This document shows positions 30,106 through 40,441 of a DNA stretch of 64,000 nucleotides, in pieces. The stretch's first letter is position 1; every line of letters begins with the position of its first letter. The notes beneath the pieces are model-generated. The model was given only the letters and a program-made list of their open reading frames with translations, was not told the origin of the DNA and made no database searches. A program made the position numbers and the translations under genes. Source of the stretch: Dactylorhiza incarnata (Eukaryota; Streptophyta; Magnoliopsida; Asparagales; Orchidaceae); contig JAWHQI010000276.1 of the NCBI GenBank assembly GCA_033032865.1, forward strand, positions 1 through 64,000, in the 5' to 3' direction.

Positions 30106-31741
30106 TATTGTGCTTGTTTATTACTGCTAAAAATTTCTTTTATCCAAGCAAACTTGTAGCATGTTCCAAATCAATTCGTTAGGTAGTTATAATTCACCGT
30201 TTTCGTTAAGTCAAAATCGTCCAATGACTTTCGCCGAATTTGCAGAATAGTTCCAGGCTTTCGTCGAAATAGATTTTGACTTCCGCGAAATAGTTAAGTC
30301 GATTCGCCGATTTCATCGAATACTTCCGTAAGTAGATTCGTCGAATTGCCCTTGAGTAGTTTTCCTTCCACGTAATTTCGTCGAGTGCATTCGTGTGATT
30401 TGTTGGATAAGTTAGGATCGAATTGCCGAGTAGCAGGCCGAAATTTGTCGAATTAGTTTCGATGAATTCGTCGAGTATACCTTGATTTCGTCGAGTGCTA
30501 TCGATGAGCTTGTCATGCAGGTGGTTTTCCTGGGAGTTTTCTCCGGGTTTTTCTGTGGTGTCTATTTTAGTCAGGATTTTGTGAATCTCTATTCCCAGTC
30601 ATTTGTTTTTTGACTGTTGGTGTAGTTGGACAATGAGACCACTACCTCAGAGCCTGTTTTCTTTTCTGTGGACGTGTAGACTGTTGGTTGGTGGGTTGTA
30701 ACCACCGCCATAGTGCTTTTGTTCCTTGGATATTTCGGTCGGATGGTTTGTTGGAAAGAATGACTCTGCCTCAGTACTGTTTTTGGCTGGGATAGTGATT
30801 CATTTCTTGGGGAAATCGATACCTTTTTCTCTTTGTATGTTGTAATGCAAATTGGCCGCACTTTGTGCCAATTTTTCCTTACTTGTTAAATGCTAATACT
30901 TTCTTTAGTAGATTTGCTGATGTTTTACAGCTGTTCTTGGTGGGTTGACAACCCTTTATCCTGTTAAGATTTCTCTTACACTGGTTTATGTGTTGTCTTT
31001 CATGCCTTTGTGCTGAGGCATTATTTTCTTTTGAATGCCTCAGGTTCGGATCAGTAGCAGGTTTAGCAGACCGAGTCCAGTTTCTTTCAGACTTGCAGTG
31101 GTGGTTTCCTTTACTCTCGCTTTGAGAGGTAGACAATTGTTTTCTTTAGAACTGGTTAAGGATATGGGTTCGTGTCAGTATGTTGACGTCCATATCCTGA
31201 ATTTCCTTTTGTGATAGACACTATCTTGCTATTTATATACTACTGTCGTTGTTTGCTGTTGGTGCAAATGCTCTCTGGGAAGGTTTTATGATAGGGTGCA
31301 TGGTAGTTACTTTATATATAAAACTGCATAATTCTTCCTACAGACATCTCTTTTAAACTATTATCACGCTATATTTTGAAGCCCGTAAAAGAAATCTTTC
31401 GTACTTATACTAAATCTAGAAGTTGCATATCATCAAAAGGTTGGTTAGTTCATCATGCTCATGTAGGATAAATTTAAGTAAATTAGGTATTTTCCACTTC
31501 GTAAATTTTATACTTTCTTATTTATGGACTAGTTGATCCATTAAACAGAGGTACACGGTGTTTGAAAACCTTAAACTTAAACTATGTTTTAAACGCATGT
31601 TCATGACTTTCTAAAGAAATGTTAGAGGTAAAGTTGCCTAAGTGTCTGCAGTTGTCCCCTGCACGATGTGGCATCATGACGCGTGTTTTCTCTTACTCTG
31701 AAATTATGTTTTTATATATTGAGAAAATGCAGGTTGTGACA
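30106..31741 (+). repeat. G 5' LTR, 3' portion
   Basis: Ends ggttgtgaca at 31741, next to a PBS-like gttggttttagaagg. The LTR start (expected TGTCACAACC) is not in view because copia B occupies the left side. It contains TTCGTCGAA-type motifs at 30225-30500 and a possible TATA at 31231-31240. Confidence 0.7.
30225..30500. repeat. TTCGTCGAA / TTCGCCGAA motif cluster in G LTR
   Basis: Ten or more scattered, degenerate members (ttcgccgaatt, ttcgtcgaaat, ttcgtcgagt, ttcatcgaat), related in form to the GTTCGACGAAC arrays of D1 and the Sire elements. Confidence 0.7.
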
Positions 31742-32430
31742 GTTGGTTTTAGAAGGAGGTTTGTTTGACAAATTGGTCGAATGACTTTTTTGATCAGGTG
31801 TTAATCATCTTGTCTCATTGCAGACACACACTGAAGTGTCATCCGTACATCTTGGCTGAAGCATGAACACTACACTCATAGCCTGATAATAAGTATACGG
31901 GGCATATTATGTAATATACGATGCATAATATGTGTTTGTTTATGGATCCTCATAGGTGACAACATGTGGTTGTTATGTAGTATGGGATGCATAACACAAG
32001 TCCCATGGATGTCCATTAGCTCGATTTTTTATTTTTTCATCGCATGCGTTATAATGCATTATGAGGTGCTTAATATTTCATGCTTACGCCACTCATGACA
32101 TACATTAAGGCTTTTCTTAGAATGCATAACACAACATGCACATCATAATATCGCATAAAGCACCCGTACCAAGCTAAAGATTTATATGATGACACTCGTA
32201 CACACATGATTTGAAAAGATGATTTAAATATCCATGTATGCATGTTTTATGCACAGGAGTCAAAGGATGAAAGTATATCATCCTAAGTTAAAGCATAACA
32301 TCATTTCTATAAAATCCCAGAGCAAGGTAGTAGGTAGAGCAAGTGTCTATTCCTGTTTGGTTGGAGCTGTGTTGAGTAGTTCTAGTTCTAAGCTAGGATT
32401 TTGATGAGCCATTTGTTCATATTTATAGAT
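31742..32430 (+). other. G leader between LTR and gag
   Basis: Degenerate PBS (ttggttttag where ttggtatcag is expected), then AT-rich sequence with no gene. It includes several cataatatg-like palindromic steps near 31900-32110. Confidence 0.5.
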
Positions 32431-32814
32431 ATGCCGACGAGGTGTATTGCGACGAGGTTGACTCCCCAATCGCAGGGTGAGTCTTTGGGTGCACAGAGTG
32501 AAGCCGTGATCGAGAGTCTGCGACAGAGTAATGAGGCTCTGTCGAGGCAGTTGGTTGCGATGCAATCGCAGATTCAGACATTGTTGACTGCCGCTGTTGG
32601 GCAGCAACCTGTGGTGTAGGACCCTGCAGTGGGTCAGACTGTACCAGTTCCTCCCCCTCCTTTGGTGCCTCTAGTTGTGCTGCCACAAGAGATGAACTTT
32701 ATTCCGTATTTCCAGCGACTAGGACCTCCTACGTATGACAGAAGAGCTGATTTCATGGCATTGGATGACTGGTTAGCTGCCATTGAGGAGATGTTTACAT
32801 ACTCAGGAATCTCT
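32431..32814 (+). pseudogene. G gag, N-terminal part
   Basis: ATG at 32431 opens MPTRCIATRLTPQSQGESLG, a coiled-coil-prone stretch (ESLRQSNEALSRQLVAMQSQ), TAG at 32617 (one transition from CAG), a proline-rich linker, and FIPYFQRLGPPTYDRRADF / LDDWLAAIEEMFTYSG at the start of the capsid. The frame runs straight into the TRG2 target site and continues at 49768. It makes the particle of G. Confidence 0.82.
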
Positions 32815-32819
32815 GCAGG
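32815..32819. other. Target-site duplication of TRG2, left copy
   Basis: gcagg, identical to 49768-49772. Confidence 0.92.
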
Positions 32820-34408
32820 TGATGAGTCCCAATTATATACACTTTTATGAACTCATCTGGGCCGATTTTATAGTCTTTGCACCGCACTTTAGGCATGTTT
32901 TCGTACATATTTACATTCATATTTGTTATTCCCTGTTAGGTGCATTCTTAGGCCGTTTTGGTGTGCAATTGCACGCTTTGCTGTTGGTGGCAAGCACTTG
33001 GTGCTCCCAAATCTATTTTCTGTGTTTATTGGGTGATGGAGGTATTCCCAGCTGGGTTGCTTTGTATGCAGGTGACCTGATCATCCTGTTTTCCCCAGAA
33101 TTCATGTCTGTGCATATCTCACGGTCGTGCGTTTCCTTGACGCACGGTCGGTTGCGGTCGTGCATTTGTGTCTGGGAAGAAAACAGATCGTCGGAGTCTA
33201 CTCATGCGTTTTCACGCACGAGCGGTTTGCCCGTGCGTGAGTAAAACGCACGGTCGACCTGTGTATTCTTGATTTCAGAGCGTCGGATTTTGCCCGTGCG
33301 TTTGTACGCATGGGCGGTGTTGATCGTGCGTGAGCAATTCGCACGGGCGGCGCAGCGTCTTCCCCAAGTCAAGTTTTATCATTTAATAATGCACGGTCTG
33401 CGCACGGTCGTGCGCTCGACCGTGCGTGACCATTTTCAGATAGAAATTCTATTTAATCCGCAGGTCTTGCCCGATGCTAGATCGATCGTTTTTCCCGCTC
33501 CCAGAGCTCCAGTTCCGCGCCCTTTTCCCCGTCCATCGCCGCCCACCTTCAGGAGGTGCTCCGGGCTTGTTCTTCACGCCAATATTGAGCCCGGAGATCA
33601 TCTCGGCCTCCTCCTTAATCCAATAGCTTCAAAGGAAGATTTAGCCGCCATTACCATCAAGCAAGGGGAAGTTTGCAACCTCTACCGGATCGTGAGACGA
33701 AGAAGACGGGCTCATTGGAGAGTCTTGACAGCTCTCTCTACCCCAGACGTAGTTGAGGACCGAGCTTGGACGCGGATTGACAACCCAACGATTCCAACAT
33801 TGAATCTACAACGAGCATTCTGATTCGGTCGATTTCTTGCCTTATTCTTCTCTTATTGATGTGTATGTAGTTAGATCTAAATATTATGATGAAGTGGCAC
33901 ATAAACTTGTTTGTATTTATATATTTCATGTCTATGTGAAATGCTTTTGTGGTTTATGTGATTTGAGGAGCGCCCCATTCCTTCCTCCATCCCACCGTTG
34001 CGTTCGTTTGCCGCACTAGCAATTGATAGTGGCGTGCTTGTCGAAGAGGTGCTTGCGACCCTCATTCCGTTTGCCTACTCGTCCATCCGCCCTTGCGACG
34101 TAGTGCGCTCAAGGCCTGCCTAGTCTCCATCCTGCCAAGCGAAGCATTGCATAGCGGCATTGCATAGGAGTAGTTGTAGTATTTTCCTTTATTTTCCACA
34201 ACCCAAATCACCCACTTTCGCACCCATCCGACTAAAGGACTTCAATCTCAAGTCCTGCCTCAATTGTAAACTCCACCTTACTGTGTTCCTTTGAGATTGA
34301 TACTTGGGGATTCATTCCCATTTTATATTACTTGAACGATCGGTACACTGCCGTTTCGTTCTGCAGTCTTGCTACTGCCTATAGCGGTGTGCTAAGATTT
34401 GCACATCA
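32820..34408 (+). repeat. TRG2 5' LTR
   Basis: TGATGAGTCC ... gatttgcacatca. It contains a GCACGGTC/GACCGTGCG motif cluster at 33120-33425, a weak TATA-like ctatttaat near 33446, and a sense ORF (33269-33823) that is also open in the 3' LTR. Confidence 0.92.
33120..33425. repeat. CGCACGGTC / GACCGTGCG motif cluster, TRG2 5' LTR
   Basis: Many half-sites and inverted pairs such as gcgcacggtcgtgcg; repeated at 48480-48790. Confidence 0.82.
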
Positions 34409-34414
34409 AGTTTT

Positions 34415-34432
34415 TGGCGCCGTTGCCGGGGA
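34415..34432 (+). other. TRG2 primer-binding site
   Basis: TGGCGCCGTTGCCGGGGA, identical to the TRG1 PBS. Confidence 0.88.
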
Positions 34433-34622
34433 ACACGGTCGTGTGAGTTTTCTGGAGAGGGAGAATCTGAGATTTAAGCCCTTCCATTTGTGTATTGTTT
34501 TTTTTTGTTTTACTTCTTCCGATTCTGTTTTCCTATTTTTATCAGGTTGTTTAGTAAATTGTTGTAGGGTATATTATTTTGCACAATAGTGTTTTCCGTT
34601 TGAATCTTGTTATCTTCACATT

Positions 34623-35405
34623 ATGTGGGCTTCTTTTAATATTTGTTGCCGTTGGTGTGGAGATATCTCTCACGCTAGTGATAGATGTCCAAAGGGAGAT
34701 AATAGCCCTAGCACTCAAGGCCCAACATATGGAGCACCGACTTCCTCTAGTACTCCATATGGTGCGCGTAAGTCCTATGGCTATTCTGCCGAGCCTTTAC
34801 CGTCACACTTCTTTTCGTCTTCAGCTCCTGCTGTGCCAAAGAAGCCCACAAGGCAGTGCTTGTTTTGTAAAAGCACGGATCATGCCTTGAAGGATTGTGC
34901 TGCATTCCTTCGCCAATTGGACGAGGACGACGAGACGGATATCTGGATCGTCCCGACTCCTATTTCTGGCAGCACACCTTCAACATCCGGTTTTGTGTCC
35001 ATTTCACCTTCAAGTTTTGAAGGGTATGATGTGGACACAGTCACCAGATGTGTGGCTGATCCTGGCTCTGACATGACTGAGCCCATCTCCCCTGTACATA
35101 TATCACCATGCATAGATTCGATTCTTTGTGAGGAATCGGTGCTTGATTCTTTTTCAATCCCTATCCCTCCCCCTTTTGTGCATTCTATTACATTTATTTC
35201 TGATAACATTGTTGAAGATGCGTTGCAAGAGGAGGCTGGCGATCTTTGTGTTGTGCCTATTCCTATGGAGGAGCACAACCTTCTAGGTGAAGTGGATTTT
35301 TCCTCAACACCGGTGGAGGAAGTGCAAATCCTGGAGAAGGCCACCATTGATCCCACCGAACCTTGCGGCATTGTCAGCAATGCCGACATTATTTTACTTC
35401 CCTAA
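34623..35405 (+). CDS. TRG2 protein with two zinc knuckles
   Basis: ATG at 34623; 260 codons. Two CCHC knuckles: CRWCGDISHASDRC (residues 9-22) and CLFCKSTDHALKDC (residues 79-92), separated by a Ser/Pro/Tyr linker. The rest is acidic and Ser/Pro-rich (LDEDDETDIW and EEAGDLCVVPIPMEEHN). Past the TAA at 35405 another frame continues acidic coding-like sequence to about 35605, so the original protein was probably longer and the copy is frameshifted. It resembles the TRG1 protein in plan (knuckle plus acidic tail) but has an extra knuckle. Nucleic-acid binding is likely; the role is unknown. Confidence 0.65.
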   Translation: MWASFNICCRWCGDISHASDRCPKGDNSPSTQGPTYGAPTSSSTPYGARKSYGYSAEPLPSHFFSSSAPAVPKKPTRQCLFCKSTDHALKDCAAFLRQLDEDDETDIWIVPTPISGSTPSTSGFVSISPSSFEGYDVDTVTRCVADPGSDMTEPISPVHISPCIDSILCEESVLDSFSIPIPPPFVHSITFISDNIVEDALQEEAGDLCVVPIPMEEHNLLGEVDFSSTPVEEVQILEKATIDPTEPCGIVSNADIILLP

Positions 35406-35605
35406 CCTGATAGGAGTGAGACCGGGACCACTCCCCCACTTGATTTTTATTGAAGTCATTCTTCTTGTTTATTTCTTGATCCCCTTTCTTCGTCTGAGCC
35501 TGTGCAGGTTGAGTCTTCACAGGTAATTCAGGAGGACTTGGAGCATTATGCTCAAGTCAATGATGAGAGCATCCTCTTATGTGAGGAGGTTGATCCCCCT
35601 CCGTA

Positions 35606-35897
35606 GAGGAAGCTCCACTCATTGCCTTCTCCCCGTGCTGCCTCCCTGGAGATGATACCTTGCTGGGCAAGGATAGTTTTGGTGAGTTGAGTGAGGATTC
35701 CTCCTCTTCTTACTTTTTATTCCCTCTACCTATGACGAGCAGGTATTATTTATATTCGGGTAGAGGCGTGACTGTTCTATCGCCGTATCAGTACCCGCTA
35801 CCGACACGCATATTAAAACAGTTACCTGTGCATTTCCTTTTTCATAGACCCATTAGCTAGAACTGCTTTAAATTTGAATAAGTCGTGCTGGGAGGAC
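35606..35897 (+). other. TRG2 internal non-coding part before the Athila insertion
   Basis: No convincing gene. The last 40 bases begin the conserved hairpin block (gtgctgggagg). Confidence 0.5.
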
Positions 35898-35902
35898 AAT
35901 AA
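35860..35902 (+). ncRNA. Conserved hairpin block, TRG2 copy, left half
   Basis: CTGGG (35888-35892) would pair with CCCAG (46474-46478) in the pre-insertion sequence. The Athila element inserted in the loop. Compared with TRG1, the first stem pair changed from T-A to C-G. Confidence 0.45.
35898..35902. other. Target-site duplication of the Athila-type element, left copy
   Basis: aataa, identical to 46468-46472. Confidence 0.88.
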
Positions 35903-37650
35903 TGATATTTATTTTTTTGCGTTTTGAAATTTAGTGAAGGTTTGAGAATTTTCTCCAATCTATATCCGATAAAGGCAAGTATACCTTATCGTCTATAGTA
36001 TAGGATATTAAGAAATACCAGGGTCGTATTACACAGGGCGCGTTGATTACTTCTACTTTGAGGAAAGTCGCTATTATCTTATCTAATGATATTTTGGGGT
36101 TTTGGTTACTTAGCTAGAAAAAGAGAAATTGCAAGCTAAATTAAGGGTTTAGATGATGATAAAAGAGGCTAGTACTCAATCAAAAGTCACCTTGGAGTGA
36201 GAATAGATAAGTGAAAAGAGAATAAATCTAATTCCGTTTAAATTGAACTACTTGACCGTGGAGGTTCCCGAAGCTCGAACATGCCTCTCTCGAGGTTAAT
36301 GCCCAACTAAGATTAGGAAAAATCAACCGGACTCTCGTCCTATAATCGATTACCTAAAAATTGCTTTACGAAGTGAACCCCGCTATTTGATTTGACTCCA
36401 ATCCGGGAGATTTACGTCATCCTCTCTCGAGGGGTGCGTGCAACTCTCTTTACCCTTGAGTGATCGATTCATACCTTGAGCCTCTCGACTAACTAAGTAT
36501 GAAAACATAAGCAAAAACCATACATCGATAATATGGCCTCACTAATTAAAAATCAAGGGTAATTCAATCGTTTATAAAAACGGAAAAAGAAAACTTTAGA
36601 AAATCATAACTTATCCATCTCATCCTCGGATCATTTTGATCGAGTACTAATGAGGATTAGTTAATCATGGTGGAGGGGGAAGAGAAAGAAAAATGAAATT
36701 CCATAATAATAAAAATTAGCTAAGGAAGGGGAAGACAAATAAAGAGAGCAAACTAATTTTTATTTAAATGAAAACTATTACAAACCTTAAGAAAGGAGAT
36801 TGCAAGCTAGAAGAAATAAAGTTACAAACTTAAACTAGGCTATTGCATTGAAATAAAGCTAGTACATTGCATGAGAAAAAGAAGAGAACATGAAAGGAAA
36901 GAAACATGAACATGAAACTGAAAAATACTCAGGATTGGCTCCAGCAGCACCTCCCCCATTCCAAAATTCTGAATCCTGGACTCAAGGAGAACCTCTGAAT
37001 TATAGGAAAAAAATTCAGATTACACGCCCTCGGTCACAGGCATGACCAAGGGCGTGACTGCACTATTCACATCGGATCCAACAGCGGCGTGGGCTCTCTG
37101 GACTGGCGCGGCGAAAAGTGACATGTCACGGGCGTGACATGTCGGGTCACGGCCGTGACTTTGGACGGCTGCATTAAATGCGGCGTGGGCTGGAATTTGG
37201 CGCGGCGGCGAAGCAGAGATCACGCGGGCAAGTCACGGTCGTGACATGTGGTTCACAGGCGTGACTCAAGTTGACTTCTCGACTGCAGCTCCACATCTCA
37301 ACGGCGGCTCTATGTGGAAGATTCTAAGATTACATGCCCCTGGTCACGGGCGTGACTTTGGGTCACGGGCATGACCTGGGGCGTGACTTGGTGTGGACTG
37401 GTTCAAACAGCGTGGCATCGATTCTGGACTGATCTTCAGGTTACACGCCCTCGGTCACGGGCGTGACCGAGGGCGTGACATGCTATTTTTCCTGATTTGT
37501 CCCAAAATTCTGCAAATATTGAAATTAAGCTAAGTTAGAATCAAAATTACAAAAAGAACTACTTATAACCTAAAATTGACATAAAAAGGAAAATTCATAT
37601 TAAATATTTACAAAATTTTCTATTAAAAAGTTATAAAATACTACTTATCA
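35903..37650 (-). repeat. Athila-type 3' LTR
   Basis: tgatattt ... ctacttatca, 1748 bp. It contains the GTCACGGGCGTGAC cluster (37020-37480). The TATA region has lost one T (gaattatagg). Confidence 0.92.
37020..37480. repeat. GTCACGGGCGTGAC near-palindrome cluster, Athila 3' LTR
   Basis: Arms GTCACG and CGTGAC around two bases; about ten full or partial copies (ggtcacgggcgtgac, gtcacggccgtgac). One extra copy compared with the 5' LTR near 37345-37375. Confidence 0.88.
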
Positions 37651-37664
37651 AATACCCCCATACT
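37651..37664 (-). other. Athila-type polypurine tract
   Basis: The minus strand reads AAGTATGGGGGTATT just before the 3' LTR. Confidence 0.75.
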
Positions 37665-38133
37665 TGAGGTTTTGCTATTCCAGAGCAAAAGTGTGAGACA
37701 TAATTTATAAGACATCCTTAAAAAAATTTTTAATTTTAAACTAAAATTTCATTTAAACCAAAAGTTAAGTTAAGAGTAAATTCAAGGGGGAGTTAAGTCC
37801 TAAATTTTGATGATGATTTGAAAAGAGGGAAAAATGTTTAGGCAAAGACTTCTCGAGAAAATTAATTAGTTTACAACATTGTAGAAATTATAAAACTAAA
37901 TTAGATTAAAATTATAAGAACTCTACCTTAAAAGAAACTTAAGGAAAAGTAAATTACTAAATATTGCTCTCTCTCCATAATTTTCAACTAAAACTAGAAC
38001 AATGATAATTAGCTAAGGGGGATTTCATAAAATTTGGCATAAGAAGAGAAATTTTTGAATGGAGGAAATGGAATTTATCATGAAATTTCCTTCTATTTTT
38101 TTTTCTCTTCTAATAAAAACCCAAAATGTATAT

Positions 38134-38275
38134 GGTTTAGGAGTAATGAATTTTATCCTCTTACGCCATGCCATATAATCTTTTCAAATATTTTGGGTGC
38201 ATATGTTTTAGGGAATAATGAATTTTATCCTCTTATTCCCATGACATATGATCTTTTAAAGTTCATTTTTTTAAT
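38134..38275. repeat. 72-bp tandem duplication
   Basis: taatgaattttatcctctta recurs at 38144 and 38216 with matching flanks. Confidence 0.75.
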
Positions 38276-39030
38276 GCCACAAAGGGGGTAAGGAAGGGAA
38301 ATAAATCTAGCTAGCTTTAAATTATATTGAGAGCAAATTCTAGTAACATTAAATTTCCTAAGATCTAAAAAGTTAGAAGAAAATATAATTGAAATCTAAA
38401 GAGGTTTAGGAAATTCACTACAAAATGAAGCCATTTTAAAAATAAAAAGAGAAGTCATGCTAACAAAATTCTCTAATCAATTTAAAATCATAAGATGATT
38501 CTTAAATCAAGATTACCTCAAATTTAAAATTAACAAACTATGATAAGCAAAATTTTAGCCAATTAAAAACTTAAACATGCTTATAAACATTCTCAACTAG
38601 ATTTCTAAGAAATCACAAAAACAACAAGAAGGAGGGATATAAGAATTTTTGGAATTTTTGATATTATCTTTTTTTTGAATTTTTGATATTATCTTTATTT
38701 TTTTTTTCTCATTAAAAACTATTTACAAAGAAAGGAAACTAGCTTTAAAACTTAACAATTTTTGTCAAGTCTTGGACTTCCCAATGGCTACCCGCTGAAG
38801 GGTTCGCAAGGTACTAGGAGGTGTGATGGGATGAAATCTCAAACGTCCCTTTCCAAGATTTAAATTTTCGATTTTCTAATTTTTTTTTTTGATTTTTTGG
38901 ATTTTACAAGTGCTTAAATAAAGGAAAACATAGAAACAAAATTAAATTTTTTTTATTTTGTTGTTTTTTTTTCTTTTCATTTTTTTTTGAAAATTTTCTT
39001 TTTAAAACTATTTACAAATATTTACAAAGG

Positions 39031-39080
39031 GCTATTTACACCCCCATACTTAAAGTTAAACATTGTCCCCAATGTTTAAA
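39031..39080 (-). other. Athila internal polypurine tract with adjacent hairpin
   Basis: The minus strand has ACATTGGGGACAATGT (6-bp arms) followed by TTTAAGTATGGGGGTG, closely resembling the terminal PPT 1.4 kb downstream. Confidence 0.6.
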
Positions 39081-39237
39081 AATAAGTATGAAGGAAGAAA
39101 AGGTAAAAAGAAATGCAAAAACGAAAGAAGAGAAGGAAAAAGGGCTTCCCTGATTTTTTTTTGAAGCTTTTGTGGGAAGCCGCGATTACCTGCAAAAGTT
39201 GTTAAAGAAGAAAAGACAAGAGAAAATAACAAAAGAT

Positions 39238-39292
39238 AACTTTGGGGTGCCTCCCAAAAGCGCTTTGTTTAAGGTCGCGTAGCTTGACCCAC
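39238..39292 (-). ncRNA. Conserved hairpin block, Athila copy
   Basis: tttggg, gtgcct, cccaaa (39241-39258) followed by agcgctttgtttaaggtcgc and gtagcttgac. Same block as in TRG1 and TRG2. It lies just 3' of the integrase stop on the minus strand. Confidence 0.55.
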
Positions 39293-39309
39293 TTGCCAAT
39301 CATATTTTA

Positions 39310-40441
39310 TTATGAAGAAATATCGCATCACTCTTGTCATTAGGTAAGTCTCCCGGAAGATACAATTTAAGGCGGTGCCCGTTAACTTTGAAGGAACCTT
39401 TTTCCGGGTGGGAAATTAGAATTGTCCTATAGGACCAAACCTCTTTAACAATAAAAGGTCCGGACCATCGAGATTTCAGCTTTCCCGGAAAAAGGCGAAG
39501 ACGAGAATTATAAAGGAGGACGAGATCGCCCGGCGAAAAAGTTTTTGGAAATTTTATATGTTTGCGTGATAAAACTTTGTTCGCTCCTTATATAATTTGT
39601 TACTCTCATACGCATTAGCTCTCCACTCATCCAATTCGTTCATTTGAAATTTTCTTTGTTCGCCCGCTAAAGTAGAATCAAGATTTAAAAATTTAAGCAC
39701 CCAAAATGCGCGGTGTTCTAATTCGACCGGAAGGTGGCAAGCATTGCCATAGACCATTCGATATGGTGTACAACCGATAGCGGTCTTGTACGCCGTTCGA
39801 TAGGCCCATAGCGCGTCATCGAGCTTTATTGCCCAGTCCTTCCGATTAATAGAAACTGTTTTTTCTAAAATCTGTTTTAATTCTCGATTAACAACTTCGA
39901 CTTGGCCGCTCGTTTGTGGGTGATATGCAGTGGATAATTTGTGTGTGACACCATATTTTGCTAAGATTTTTGTGAATTGAGTATTGCAAAAATGGGTGCC
40001 CCGATCACTCACAATAGCGCGCGGAGTGCCAAATCGAGAGAATAATTTTTTAAAAAAGTTAACGACGACTCGCGCATCGTTGGGGGGGAGAGCTTGCGCT
40101 TCCGCCACCCTCGACACGTAGTCGACCGCCACTAGAATATACTTATTTGAAAACGAAGGAGGGAGAGGACCAACAAAATCTATGCCCCAAAGATCGAAAA
40201 TTTCGCATTCTAAGAAAATGTTTTGGGGCATCTCATCCCGGCGGGAGATGTTCCCCGACCGCTGGCAGCTGTCGCAAGTACTCACAAGGGTGTGAGCATC
40301 TTTGAAGAGCGTGGGCCAATAAAAGCCCACCTCCAGCGCCTTCCTCGCGGTTCGGTTTGAATGATAGTGACCACCGGTGGGTCCCTCATGACAATGATGT
40401 AAAATTTTAAAGCCTTCCTCACTTGAAACACATCTTCTCAC
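39310..40441 (-). pseudogene. Athila-type integrase
   Basis: The frame 40441-39554 has the zinc region ([13 protein letters not shown] ... CDSCQRSGN) and DDE core: [43 protein letters not shown], then [20 protein letters not shown] and [20 protein letters not shown] frameshift near 39555 moves the C-terminal block (FSPGDLVLLYNSRLRLFPG, SRWSGPFIVKEV) to another frame, ending near 39310. Upstream, the frame change at the A6 run (40465-40470) separates it from RNase H. The catalytic residues are intact. Confidence 0.9.

Larger units (their letters stand above)
37665..39309 (-). other. Athila-type 3' non-coding region
   Basis: AT-rich, no gene; any env region has been lost or never existed. It holds a 72-bp tandem duplication (38134-38275), T-rich runs (38670-39000), an internal PPT with an ACATTG/CAATGT hairpin (39031-39080) and the conserved hairpin block (39238-39292). 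Confidence 0.65.

Noticed and set aside
33269..33823. A host gene for the 184-codon frame
   Set aside because: It lies fully in the TRG2 5' LTR and is duplicated in the 3' LTR; kept only as a finding to test.
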